Shown: positions 33,217-41,089 of the stretch, piece by piece
Numbering within the stretch: the first letter of the stretch is position 1
Layout: each line of letters begins with the position of its first letter
NCBI RefSeq assembly: GCF_014203715.1
Contig: NZ_JACHJP010000009.1
Coordinates: 124,001-188,000 of the forward strand
Length of the DNA stretch: 64,000 nt
Direction: 5' to 3'
Source of the DNA: Streptosporangium saharense
GTDB taxonomy: Bacteria > Actinomycetota > Actinomycetes > Streptosporangiales > Streptosporangiaceae
Notes under the pieces: generated by a model
Told to the model about the DNA's origin: nothing
Database searches by the model: none
The model's input: only the letters and a program-made list of their open reading frames with translations
Program-made: the position numbers and the translations under genes

Positions 33217-34247
33217 CCGTCAGGGACGACGCGAGCCAGACCGATGTCCGGATGGACGACGACCCCCGGCTGCGGCCGGAACGGGAGGCCGTGGTCGGCT
33301 CCGCGGGCCGTCGCCGGGGGCCGGGACGCGGCGAGCGGCTCATGGTGCCCAGGGCCGAGTTCCGCTCCTACTACGGGCTGCCGGTGCTCAACGAGCCGAC
33401 GTGGGAGGCCCACGACATCGCCGGTTACCTCTTCCTCGGCGGCCTGGCCGGTGCCTCCTCGACCCTGGCCGCCGCCGCCGAGCTCACCGGCCGCCCCCAC
33501 CTGGCACGCGCGGGGAAGGTCGGCGCCGTGTGCGCCCTGGGCGGCTCGATGTACGCCCTGATCCACGACCTCGGGCGGCCGGAGCGCTTCGTCAACATGC
33601 TCCGGGTGCTCAAGGTGACCTCCCCCATGAGCGTGGGCACCTGGATCCTCACCGTGTACGGCCCGCAGGCCGGTCTGGCGGCCCTGACCTCGGTCACCGG
33701 CCGTTTTCCCCGGCTGGGCAGGATCGCGGCCCTCGGCGCCGCGCTGACCGGCCCCGCGGTCGCGACCTACACCGCCGTGCTCGTCTCCGACACCGCGGTC
33801 CCGGTGTGGCACGACGCCCACCGGGAGCTGCCGCTGCTGTTCGCCGGATCGGCGGTCGCCTCAGCCGGTGCCCTCGGCCTGCTGGCCGCCCCTCTTGAGG
33901 AGACCGGGCCCGCGCGGCGCGCGGTCCTGGTCGGTGTCGTGACCGAGTACGCCGCGGCCAAGCTGATGGAACGGCGGCTCGGCCCCCTCGTCGCCGAGCC
34001 GCTCAAACGTGGCAGGGGCGGCCTGCTGATGCGCCTGGGGGAGGCGCTGTCCCTCACCGGGGCCCTGGTCTCACAGACCGCGGGACGCCGGAGCAGGGGA
34101 GCGGCGGCGCTGGCCGGTGCCGCGGTGCTCGCCGGTTCGATCTGCGTCCGCTTCGGCGTCTTCCAGGCGGGGATGGCCTCCGCCCGCGACCCGAAGTACA
34201 CCGTGGAACCGCAACGCGCCAGGCTGGGGGAGGAGAGCCACCCGTGA
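33213..34247 (+). CDS. nrfD: NrfD/PsrC-type membrane subunit of formate dehydrogenase
   Basis: 344 residues from ATG 33213. A hydrophilic N-terminus of about 65 residues is followed by eight or so membrane helices, beginning with 'AGYLFLGGLAGASSTLAAAA' after the conserved 'NEPTWEAHDIAGYLF'. 'LIHDLGRPERFVNMLRV' and 'SPMSVGTWIL' are hallmarks of NrfD. It replaces the cytochrome b subunit of FdnI and is expected to reduce menaquinone without haem. Confidence 0.9.
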   Translation: MTVRDDASQTDVRMDDDPRLRPEREAVVGSAGRRRGPGRGERLMVPRAEFRSYYGLPVLNEPTWEAHDIAGYLFLGGLAGASSTLAAAAELTGRPHLARAGKVGAVCALGGSMYALIHDLGRPERFVNMLRVLKVTSPMSVGTWILTVYGPQAGLAALTSVTGRFPRLGRIAALGAALTGPAVATYTAVLVSDTAVPVWHDAHRELPLLFAGSAVASAGALGLLAAPLEETGPARRAVLVGVVTEYAAAKLMERRLGPLVAEPLKRGRGGLLMRLGEALSLTGALVSQTAGRRSRGAAALAGAAVLAGSICVRFGVFQAGMASARDPKYTVEPQRARLGEESHP

Positions 34248-34375
34248 GGAAGATCGTGAGCTACCTGCCGTTCGCGACCGCCGTCGCGGTCACCTGCCTC
34301 GCCTCCTGGCTGGCCGGGCGTCCCGGGCGGGCGGTTCCGACCGGGACACGTCGGGGTGAGCGGGACGGTCACTGA
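34244..34375 (+). CDS. 43-residue membrane peptide ending the fdh operon
   Basis: GTG 34244 overlaps the NrfD stop (GTGA). 'YLPFATAVAVTCLASWLAG' is one membrane helix, followed by a basic tail. Too short to classify. Possibly an accessory subunit; inference from coupling only. Its stop overlaps the convergent reductase gene by 7 bases. Confidence 0.5.
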   Translation: MRKIVSYLPFATAVAVTCLASWLAGRPGRAVPTGTRRGERDGH

Positions 34376-34977
34376 GGCGGCGGGCCTATCGGGGTGACGG
34401 CCAGGGCGTGGGCGACGGCGTGCAGGTTGGCGGCCATCGCCCGCCCGGTCTTCGCCGACCACTCGTGCCCCTCGTCGGTCTCGCCGTAGCTGGGGCCCGG
34501 CCCGGGGCCACGGTTCCAGTACGTCCAGGCCTGGCCGGGGACGGTGTAGCCGATGTCCCCGAGCCCACCGGCGATCTCGGAGATGACGTGGTGCGCGCCG
34601 TCCTCGTTGCCGGTGACCAGGACCCCGGCGACCCGGTTGTAGGCCACGGGACGGCCCTCGTCGTCGGTCTCGGAGATCATGGCGTCCATCCGCTCCAGCA
34701 TCCGCTGCGCGAGCGAGGACGGCCTGCCGACCCAGGTCGGGGTGGCCACCACCAGGATCCGCGACTCCAGCAGCCTGGCGTGGACCGTGGGCCACTGGTC
34801 GGTGCCGTCCTCCAGGTCGGTGACCACGCCGGGCGGGATGACGAGGTCGGCCAGGCGCAGCTCCGTGACCTCGACCCCCCGTTCGCGCAGGGCGTCGATC
34901 ACCACCCGGGCCAGTTTCTCGGTGTTCGAGGGCTCGGGTGAGGCCTTCAACGTGCAGTTCAGCACCAGCGCTCGCAC
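34369..34977 (-). CDS. Flavodoxin-fold NAD(P)H/FMN oxidoreductase
   Basis: 202 residues. FMN-binding loop 'LVLNCTLKASPEPSNTEKLA' after the first strand, then 'LVVATPTWVGRPSSLAQRML' (flavodoxin_2 / WrbA-like second loop) and 'GVLVTGNEDGAHHVISEI'. Probably a cytoplasmic FMN-dependent NAD(P)H reductase acting on quinones or nitro compounds. Convergent with the fdh operon and upstream of nothing on its strand. Confidence 0.85.
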   Translation of the reverse strand: MRALVLNCTLKASPEPSNTEKLARVVIDALRERGVEVTELRLADLVIPPGVVTDLEDGTDQWPTVHARLLESRILVVATPTWVGRPSSLAQRMLERMDAMISETDDEGRPVAYNRVAGVLVTGNEDGAHHVISEIAGGLGDIGYTVPGQAWTYWNRGPGPGPSYGETDEGHEWSAKTGRAMAANLHAVAHALAVTPIGPPPQ

Positions 34978-34992
34978 GGGATGTCCTTTCGG

Positions 34993-35946
34993 TCAGGCGG
35001 TCTTGCCGAGCAGGAGGTCCCAGTCGGCCAGGAATCGGGCCAGGCCGTACCGCGCGAGGGCGGCTGTCCTGGCGGCCTCGCCCGTCCGCCCCGCGAGGGC
35101 CGGGTCGGTGGCGAAGGACTCAAGGGCGGCGGTCAGGGTGGCGACGCGGGTCGAGATCACCCCGGCCCCCGCGGGCACGGCCTCGACGGCCTCGGTGGTG
35201 GCCAGCGCCACGACGGGCATGCCGAGCAGCATGGCCTCGATGAGGGACAGACCGAGCGAGGTCCACCGGTAGGGATGCAGGTAGACACGGCGCCGGGCCA
35301 GCTCGGCGTGCATCGCCCGCTGGGGCAGGTCCTCGAACGTCCCCGTGGACACGCCCAGCGCCTCCGGCAGGCCGGTGACCTTCATACCGAAGACGTCGAG
35401 CGGTACGGCTGCCGCGAAGACGGGGAGCAGGTCGGTCCCGGCGACCCGTTCCCGCCTGACGGGCTCGTTGACGACGACGCCCGCGTGCGGCACCTCACCG
35501 GTGTAGAGGTGACCGGGGTCCACGACGCCGTGCTCGATCACGTGGGTCGGCGCCAGGCCGCAGTCCCAGAACAGGTCGTTGAAGTGCGTCACGTGGACGA
35601 CGGGAACGTCGGACCGCCCGGCGAGGGGGTGCCGGGTGCGCGGGACGTCGCCGACGGGGGTGTTGTGCTCGACGTAGACGGCGGGCACGTCCCGCCCGGG
35701 ACGGCGGCCGAGCCACTGTTCCGCGAGGTCGAGTTCGTGCGGCCGCTGCAGGACGACCAGGTCGACCTCCTCCTCGCGCAGCCGGTCCCAGGCGACCTCG
35801 CGCACCGGCTCCGGCCAGGGGAAGGTCCGCGCCCGGCCGCGTCCGTCGGGGCCCCTGCCGGGCACGAGCGGCACCAGATAGTCGTGGTCACCCTGGACGA
35901 ACGCGGTGGTCCAGGAGCCGTGCACGTGCCACAGCAGGATTCTCAC
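34993..35946 (-). CDS. Glycosyltransferase (GT4-like)
   Basis: 317 residues from GTG 35946 (gaggag 5 bases upstream); the frame extends further but only this start has a ribosome binding site. N-terminal domain 'RILLWHVHGSWTTAFVQGDH', acceptor-side segments, and a C-terminal GT-B donor domain with 'GLSLIEAMLLGMPVVALATT' (the conserved E-x7-E-type region). It lies 10 bases downstream of the HAD phosphatase gene; the pair suggests sugar-nucleotide or heptose metabolism. Confidence 0.82.
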   Translation of the reverse strand: MRILLWHVHGSWTTAFVQGDHDYLVPLVPGRGPDGRGRARTFPWPEPVREVAWDRLREEEVDLVVLQRPHELDLAEQWLGRRPGRDVPAVYVEHNTPVGDVPRTRHPLAGRSDVPVVHVTHFNDLFWDCGLAPTHVIEHGVVDPGHLYTGEVPHAGVVVNEPVRRERVAGTDLLPVFAAAVPLDVFGMKVTGLPEALGVSTGTFEDLPQRAMHAELARRRVYLHPYRWTSLGLSLIEAMLLGMPVVALATTEAVEAVPAGAGVISTRVATLTAALESFATDPALAGRTGEAARTAALARYGLARFLADWDLLLGKTA

Positions 35947-35956
35947 GTCGGCTCCT

Positions 35957-36550
35957 CTACGATTCGTCGCGAAATGGGGGTCGCAGCGCCCGGGTGGCGG
36001 CGGCGAGAAGATCGGTGGCGACCTCCGCCGCCGCGGCCACCTCCCCGGGCAGGGTGACCGGGGTGGGAACGAGGATGCCGCGCGCCCCCGCGGCGCGGGC
36101 GGCCTCCATGTCACGCCCGATGTCCCCGATGACCACGCAGTCACGCGCGTCCACCCCGAGGGCCGCCGCCGCCCGCAGGACGAGCCCGGGGGCGGGCTTG
36201 CGGCAGCCGCATCCGTCGTCCTCGCCGTGGGGGCAGACCTCCCACACGTCGAACGGGCCGAGAAGCTCCTCGACCCGAGCGTTCACCGCGCGCAGCTCCC
36301 GCACGCCGAAGAGCCCCCTGGCCACCCCCGACTGGTTGGTGACCACCCCGACGGGCACACCCGCCCCACGCAACAGGTCGAGTGCACGGCGGGCCTTGGG
36401 CATCGGCCGTACGCGAAACGGATCGGCGTTGTAGGGAACGTCGGCGATCAGCGTGCCGTCACGGTCGAACAGGACGGCGGCTGGACGGGGGACGGCCAAC
36501 GGCACCTCCAAGGACGGGCTTCCCCGAGAACCTCCCCCGGACAGACCCAT
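35957..36550 (-). CDS. GmhB-type HAD phosphatase (heptose/histidinol phosphatase family)
   Basis: 197 residues. HAD motif I 'LFDRDGTLI' with both Asp residues, motif II 'VVTNQSGVARG', motif III 'CRKPAPG', motif IV 'VIGDIGRDM'. The zinc-binding loop 'CPHGEDDGCGCRKP' is typical of D,D-heptose-1,7-bisphosphate phosphatase GmhB. It removes the C7 or C1 phosphate of sugar phosphates. Operon with a glycosyltransferase, so a role in heptose or glycan synthesis is plausible. Confidence 0.85.
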   Translation of the reverse strand: MGLSGGGSRGSPSLEVPLAVPRPAAVLFDRDGTLIADVPYNADPFRVRPMPKARRALDLLRGAGVPVGVVTNQSGVARGLFGVRELRAVNARVEELLGPFDVWEVCPHGEDDGCGCRKPAPGLVLRAAAALGVDARDCVVIGDIGRDMEAARAAGARGILVPTPVTLPGEVAAAAEVATDLLAAATRALRPPFRDES

Positions 36551-36653
36551 GAGCTATCCCCGGCCAGGACAAACAAACGGTGTGTTTCCCGCCGTTGACA
36601 GGGATATCGACATATGGCCTTCACGCCTGTCGGAACGAGGCGTACACTTCGTA

Positions 36654-36665
36654 AAGTACGTACTT
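36654..36665. promoter_or_regulatory. Palindrome upstream of P450 regulator
   Basis: Perfect 12-bp palindrome 'AAGTACGTACTT', followed at once by 'GACGATAATT'. It lies 25 bases before the regulator's start, a good place for autoregulation. Confidence 0.5.
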
Positions 36666-36690
36666 GACGATAATTGCGGAGTTGGCGCGA

Positions 36691-37152
36691 GTGGACCCTT
36701 CGGAGACGGAGTTCGTCGATCGCATGGGGCTGATCATGGAGCGTCTTGGAGGGACGCGCACGATGGGCCGCCTGCACGCGTGGCTCATGATCTGCGACCC
36801 GCCCGACCGGTCCCTCACCGAACTGGCGGCGGACCTCGGGGTGAGCAAGACCGCGGTCAGCACGACCGCCAGGCAGCTTGAGCTGAGCGGGATGGTGGAA
36901 CGCGTTCCCACCGCCACCCGCGAGCACCGCTACCGGACGGTCAGTGGCGGATGGGCCGAGGTCATGCGGGTCCAACTGGCCGTCGTCAGGCAGAGCCTCG
37001 ACACGTTCGACCTCGGGCTGTCGATCCTCGGCGACGACCGGCCGGGCCGACGCGACCGGCTGCAGGAGACCCGCGACTTCTTCGCCTTCGCCCTGCGGGA
37101 CGGGGAGGGAATGCTCGACCGCTGGAAGGAGTACCGCGAGAGGTCGTCCTGA
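36691..37152 (+). CDS. MarR/GbsR-type transcriptional regulator
   Basis: 153 residues from GTG 36691 (ggag 9 bases upstream; a TTG nine codons earlier is the alternative). Winged helix: 'TMGRLHAWLMICDPPDRSLT' , 'ELAADLGVSKTAVSTTARQL' and 'LSGMVERVPTATREHRYRT', as in GbsR-like regulators. The C-terminal helices mediate dimerisation. Directly upstream (42 bases) of the P450 gene on the same strand, so likely its regulator. A perfect palindrome precedes it. Confidence 0.85.
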   Translation: MDPSETEFVDRMGLIMERLGGTRTMGRLHAWLMICDPPDRSLTELAADLGVSKTAVSTTARQLELSGMVERVPTATREHRYRTVSGGWAEVMRVQLAVVRQSLDTFDLGLSILGDDRPGRRDRLQETRDFFAFALRDGEGMLDRWKEYRERSS

Positions 37153-37194
37153 CGTACACCAACCAACAGAGGGATCCTCAACCAAGGAGAGGCG

Positions 37195-38397
37195 ATGTCC
37201 GGCATCGTCGAACGGTACGACATCCCCAAACAGCTCTTCTGGCTGCACGGCCCCCGATCGGGCCCGCCGGTCGAGTTCGACACCCGAACCGGGCTGTGGA
37301 ACGTCTACGGCTATCCGGAGGTGCAGGAGGTTCTCGGTGACCCCGTGACCTACTCCTCAGACACCATGCGTGTGCTCCCCAAGAACATGGTGCCCGGCGA
37401 CGACTTCTCGCTGGACGGCTTCATCACCCAGATCGACCCGCCGGAGCACGGCAAACTACGCAAGCTGGTCAGCAGCGCCTTCACCCGCAAGGTCGTGGCG
37501 GACCTCGAACCGAGGATCGCCGAGCTCACCCACGAACTGCTCGACGAGGCCCGCGAGCAGGACACGTTCGAGCTGGTGCGCGACCTGGCCTACCCGCTGC
37601 CGGTCACGGTCATCGCCGAGCTGCTCGGCGTGCCCAGCGGCGACCGCGCCCTGTTCAAGCGGTGGGCCGACGCACTGTTCCAGCGGGACGCCGAGATCTC
37701 GCTCAACCAGTCCGAGGACGAGCGCAGGGCGGACCTTGAGGCCACGATGAAGCCGTGGAAGGAGATGACCACCTACCTCGCCTCCCACGCGGCCGAGCGC
37801 AGGCGCAGGCCGCGCGCCGACCTGCTCACCCGGCTGGTCGAGGCCGAGGTGGACGGCGAGCGCCTGCCCGACGACCAGGTGGTCAATTTCGCGATCGTCC
37901 TGCTGCTGGCGGGACACATCACCACGACGATGCTGCTCGGCAACACGGTGCTGTGCCTGGACGCCTTCCCCGAGCGGCAGGCCGGGGTGCGCGCCGACCG
38001 TTCCACGATCCCGGACGTCATCGAGGAGGCGATCCGGTTCCTGACCCCCTTCGCCCTCCTCGGCCGCGCCACCACCCGCGAGACCGAGCTGGGCGGCGTG
38101 ACGCTCCCGGCCGACCAGATGATCATGATCTGGCTCGCGGCGGCCAACCGGGACCCGCGCCAGTTCCCCGACCCCGACGTCTTCGACCCGGGCCGCGACC
38201 CCAACCCGCACCTCGGATTCGGCCGCGGCATCCACTTCTGCCTGGGCGCGCCGCTGGCCCGGCTTGAGGGACGGGTCGCGCTGGACATCCTGCTCGACCG
38301 GTTCGGCACCCTGCGCACCGACCCGGACGACCCCGTCCAGCTCATCTCCGCGCCCTCCCTGACGGGAGTGCGCCGCCTCCCGCTCCTGCGGGGATAG
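37195..38397 (+). CDS. Cytochrome P450
   Basis: Haem-thiolate monooxygenase, 400 residues from ATG 37195 (aaggagaggc upstream). Haem-binding 'FGRGIHFCLGAPLAR' with C349; ExxR is E278-R281 ('EEAIR'). The I-helix motif is 'AGHITTT' (239-245): the usual acidic residue before Thr (AGxET) is Ile242. 'HGKLRKLVSSAFT' (C-helix) and a typical bacterial length indicate a soluble class I enzyme needing ferredoxin and reductase from elsewhere. The substrate is unknown. Confidence 0.93.
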   Translation: MSGIVERYDIPKQLFWLHGPRSGPPVEFDTRTGLWNVYGYPEVQEVLGDPVTYSSDTMRVLPKNMVPGDDFSLDGFITQIDPPEHGKLRKLVSSAFTRKVVADLEPRIAELTHELLDEAREQDTFELVRDLAYPLPVTVIAELLGVPSGDRALFKRWADALFQRDAEISLNQSEDERRADLEATMKPWKEMTTYLASHAAERRRRPRADLLTRLVEAEVDGERLPDDQVVNFAIVLLLAGHITTTMLLGNTVLCLDAFPERQAGVRADRSTIPDVIEEAIRFLTPFALLGRATTRETELGGVTLPADQMIMIWLAAANRDPRQFPDPDVFDPGRDPNPHLGFGRGIHFCLGAPLARLEGRVALDILLDRFGTLRTDPDDPVQLISAPSLTGVRRLPLLRG

Positions 38398-38456
38398 TCA
38401 TCCCGTACGGCGGGCGCCGGGCCTCGGCCGTGCGTGACCGGGGCCCCGGTGCGCCG

Positions 38457-39212
38457 TCACAGACTTGAGCCGCCGGTGACGTCCACGACCCGCCCGCTCA
38501 CCCAGCGGGCGTCGTCGGAGGCGAGGAAGGCCACGACACCGGCGACGTCCTCCGGGGTGCCGACCCGGCCGAACGTCGAGAGGGCGGCCGAGCGCTCCCA
38601 CGCCGCGGGGTTGCCGCGCAGCCAGGAGGCGTTGGCGTCGGTGTCGATGATCCCCGGCGCTACCGAGTTGACGGTGATCTGACGCGGGCCGAGCACCTTG
38701 GCGAGGTTGAGGGTGAAGGTGTCCAGCGCGCCCTTGGTCGAGCTGTAGGCGATCACGCCGGGCAGCGCGATCCTGGACGCGCCGCTGGAGATGTTGATGA
38801 CCCGGCCGCCGTCGTTGAGGCGGCCCAGCGCGTGCTGGACGACGAAGAACGGCGCGCGGACGTTCACCGCGAACACCCTGTCGAACTCCTCCTCGGTGAG
38901 CGCGGTGAGATCGGAGCTGCTCGCGATCGCGGCGTTGTTGACCAGGATGTCCACTTTGGCGTTACCGGTCGCGGCGTCGAAGGCCGCCCACAGCGCCGCG
39001 GCGTCGCCGTGCTCGCCCAGCTCGGCGTGGAGGGCGATTGCCCGCCCGCCGTCCTTCTCGATGCTCCTGACGGTCTCCTCCGCCGCGGCGCTGTCCCGCG
39101 CGTAGGTCAGCACGACGGTGGCCCCGTCGTCCGCCAGCCGTCGCGCGACGGCCCGCCCGATGCCCCGGCTGCCCCCGGTGACCAGCGCGACCTTGTCCGT
39201 GAGACGCCCCAT
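38457..39212 (-). CDS. Short-chain dehydrogenase/reductase (FabG-like)
   Basis: 251 residues from ATG 39212 (aaaggaggg upstream). Classical SDR: cofactor loop 'VTGGSRGIGRAVA', 'NNAAIA', catalytic Ser in 'INISSGASRIA', Tyr-x3-Lys in 'YSSTKGAL', and C-terminal 'SGRVVDVTGGSSL'. 'YARDS' after strand 2 suggests NADP(H). Divergent from a TetR gene with two operator-like repeats in between, so it is probably TetR-controlled. Confidence 0.92.
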   Translation of the reverse strand: MGRLTDKVALVTGGSRGIGRAVARRLADDGATVVLTYARDSAAAEETVRSIEKDGGRAIALHAELGEHGDAAALWAAFDAATGNAKVDILVNNAAIASSSDLTALTEEEFDRVFAVNVRAPFFVVQHALGRLNDGGRVINISSGASRIALPGVIAYSSTKGALDTFTLNLAKVLGPRQITVNSVAPGIIDTDANASWLRGNPAAWERSAALSTFGRVGTPEDVAGVVAFLASDDARWVSGRVVDVTGGSSL

Positions 39213-39228
39213 GACGGCCCTCCTTTTG

Positions 39229-39280
39229 TTGAGTGATTGCTCAAAAAAACGGTAGCACAGATTTTTGAGTGAGTGCTCTA
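39229..39280. promoter_or_regulatory. TetR operator pair
   Basis: 'TTGAGTGATTGCTCAA' (39229-39244) and 'TTGAGTGAGTGCTCTA' (39265-39280): two near-identical 16-bp elements with TTGAG/CTCAA arms, starts 36 bp apart, between the divergent SDR and TetR genes. Confidence 0.75.
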
Positions 39281-39291
39281 GAATTTGCGGC

Positions 39292-39912
39292 ATGACCGAG
39301 AGCCGCCGTGGCCGTCCCCGTACCTTCGACCGTGACAAGGCGCTGACCGCGGCCGTCCGCCTGTTCTGGGAGCGCGGCTACGAGGCCACCTCCATCAGCG
39401 ACCTGACGGCGGCGATGAACATCCGGCCCGCGAGCCTCTACGCGGCCTTCGTCGACAAGAAGACCCTGTTCAAGGAGGCCGTCCTCGCCTACCAGAGGTC
39501 GGAGCCCGCGAACTTCGCGGGTCTCGCCCTGCGCGAGGAGCCCACCGCATACGGCGCCTTCTCCCGCATCCTGCGCGAGGCCGTCGAGATCTACACCGAC
39601 CCGTCCCACCCCGCGGGCTGCCTGATCATCCGTTCGGCCACCAACGTCAACCCGAGGGACGCCGACATCGAGGCCTTCCTGCGCGACATCCGCAACGCCA
39701 ACATCGCCGTCTTCGCGGCCCGGTTCGACGAGGCAGTCCGCGCGGGCGAACTACCGGCCTCCGTCGACACCCGGGCCCTGGCCCAGTACTTCGGGGCCGT
39801 CATCCAGGGCCTGTCACAGCGGACGGCCGACGGCGTGCCCGCCGAGGGCCTACGCCCGGTCGTCGAACTCGCCCTCAAAGCCTGGCCGGTCCCACCGCCG
39901 GAGCACCGCTAG
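39292..39912 (+). CDS. TetR-family transcriptional regulator
   Basis: 206 residues from ATG 39292. N-terminal HTH: 'RGRPRTFDRDKALTAAVRLF', 'GYEATSISDLTAAMNIRPAS' and 'LYAAFVDKKTLFKEAV'. The C-terminal ligand domain includes 'PAGCLIIRSATNVNPRDADI', similar to the AcrR/TetR_C group with a conserved GCL. Its TAG stop overlaps the stop of the convergent WYL gene. Likely represses the divergent SDR gene and itself. Confidence 0.9.
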   Translation: MTESRRGRPRTFDRDKALTAAVRLFWERGYEATSISDLTAAMNIRPASLYAAFVDKKTLFKEAVLAYQRSEPANFAGLALREEPTAYGAFSRILREAVEIYTDPSHPAGCLIIRSATNVNPRDADIEAFLRDIRNANIAVFAARFDEAVRAGELPASVDTRALAQYFGAVIQGLSQRTADGVPAEGLRPVVELALKAWPVPPPEHR

Positions 39913-40988
39913 CCCCCTTCTGGCCGTTCGTGGACACCACCGGCCAAGCCGTACCGGATCACGCTGGACGAGCTCGGTGGCGTGGGCGGGGCGGAGCCGG
40001 TCGCGGCCGCTCGCCACCTGCGCACGAGCCGACGACAGGCTCGTCTCAGCTCGACGGGTGTCACGTGGTCCAGATCGGCGTCGAAGGTGGCGAGGAGCCC
40101 GGCGACACCCGCCCAGGACCACGCCCCGATCGTCAGGCGGCAGTGGTCCGGGCCGAGGTGCTCGACGACCGATCCGCCGGGTGCCCAGCGTGCGACGGTC
40201 TCGGCGGGCAGGTTCAGGCGTGCCGTACCGACGCACTCCCAGGCGGCGGAGGTGTCGCCGCGGTCGTGGCTGGTCATGACGAAGCGTGCGACGTCACCGC
40301 CGGGCAGGTCCCTGGGCGTGAAGGGGAGGCCGGTGGGCGGGTGCAGGTGGAGGCGGTCGAGGCGGCGCACCCGCCAGCCGCCGTCGGCGACGTCCCAGGA
40401 GACGAGATACCACCGTCCGGCCCAGACCACCAGGTGATGGGGTTCGATCCGGCGGGCGGGGGCGAAGTCGTCGTCGCCCGGGGCCGGGCGGGTGCCGTCG
40501 GCCCTCAGCGTCTCGACGATCAGGAGGTGGCGGTGGCGCACCGCGCCTCCGGCGGCCCTGAGCCTTTCCGAACCGATGGGGGGCGCCGGGAACTCCCAGT
40601 GGTTCCGCAGGCTGGTCACGTGCAGCGACTCCATGGCCGTCCGCAGCCTGGCCGGCATGACGCGTTCGATGGTGTTCAGGGCGCGTCTCGCGTCCTCGCC
40701 GAGCCCGAAGACGCTGCTGGGCGCGGTCTGCAGGGCCACCGCGATCGCGAGCGCCTGCTCGTCGTCGAACAGCAGGGGCGGCAGGGTGTGCCCGGCGCCC
40801 AGCTGGTACCCGCCCGCCGGGCCGTGGACGGTGACGACGGGGTAGTCGAGGGCCCGCAGGGTCTCGATGTCACGGCGCACGGTGCGTTCGCTGACCTCCA
40901 GCCGGGAGGCGAGCTCGCCCAGCGACCAGCATCGGGGAGTCGCGAGCAACGACAGCAGGCGCAGCGCGCGTCGTGAGGTGTCGGCCAC
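39909..40988 (-). CDS. HTH/WYL-domain transcriptional regulator (DeoR-like)
   Basis: 359 residues from GTG 40988. N-terminal HTH_11: 'RALRLLSLLATPRCWSLGEL' and 'ASRLEVSERTVRRDIETLRA', 'LDYPVVTVHGPAGGYQLG'. The WYL domain contains 'RRIEPHHLVVWAGRWYLVSW' (WYL-type strand) and a WCX C-terminal extension. WYL proteins respond to nucleic acid or small ligands. Divergent from the FAD monooxygenase gene (101 bases), its likely target. Confidence 0.88.
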   Translation of the reverse strand: MADTSRRALRLLSLLATPRCWSLGELASRLEVSERTVRRDIETLRALDYPVVTVHGPAGGYQLGAGHTLPPLLFDDEQALAIAVALQTAPSSVFGLGEDARRALNTIERVMPARLRTAMESLHVTSLRNHWEFPAPPIGSERLRAAGGAVRHRHLLIVETLRADGTRPAPGDDDFAPARRIEPHHLVVWAGRWYLVSWDVADGGWRVRRLDRLHLHPPTGLPFTPRDLPGGDVARFVMTSHDRGDTSAAWECVGTARLNLPAETVARWAPGGSVVEHLGPDHCRLTIGAWSWAGVAGLLATFDADLDHVTPVELRRACRRLVRRWRAAATGSAPPTPPSSSSVIRYGLAGGVHERPEGG

Positions 40989-41089
40989 CCGCCCATGATG
41001 CGTCCGATGACGGCCATCCGGTGTCCACCACCGGCGGCACCGTGTCCGGTACGACCTTGTCGGCAAGCCAAAAGGGAGTCGTGGTCAGG

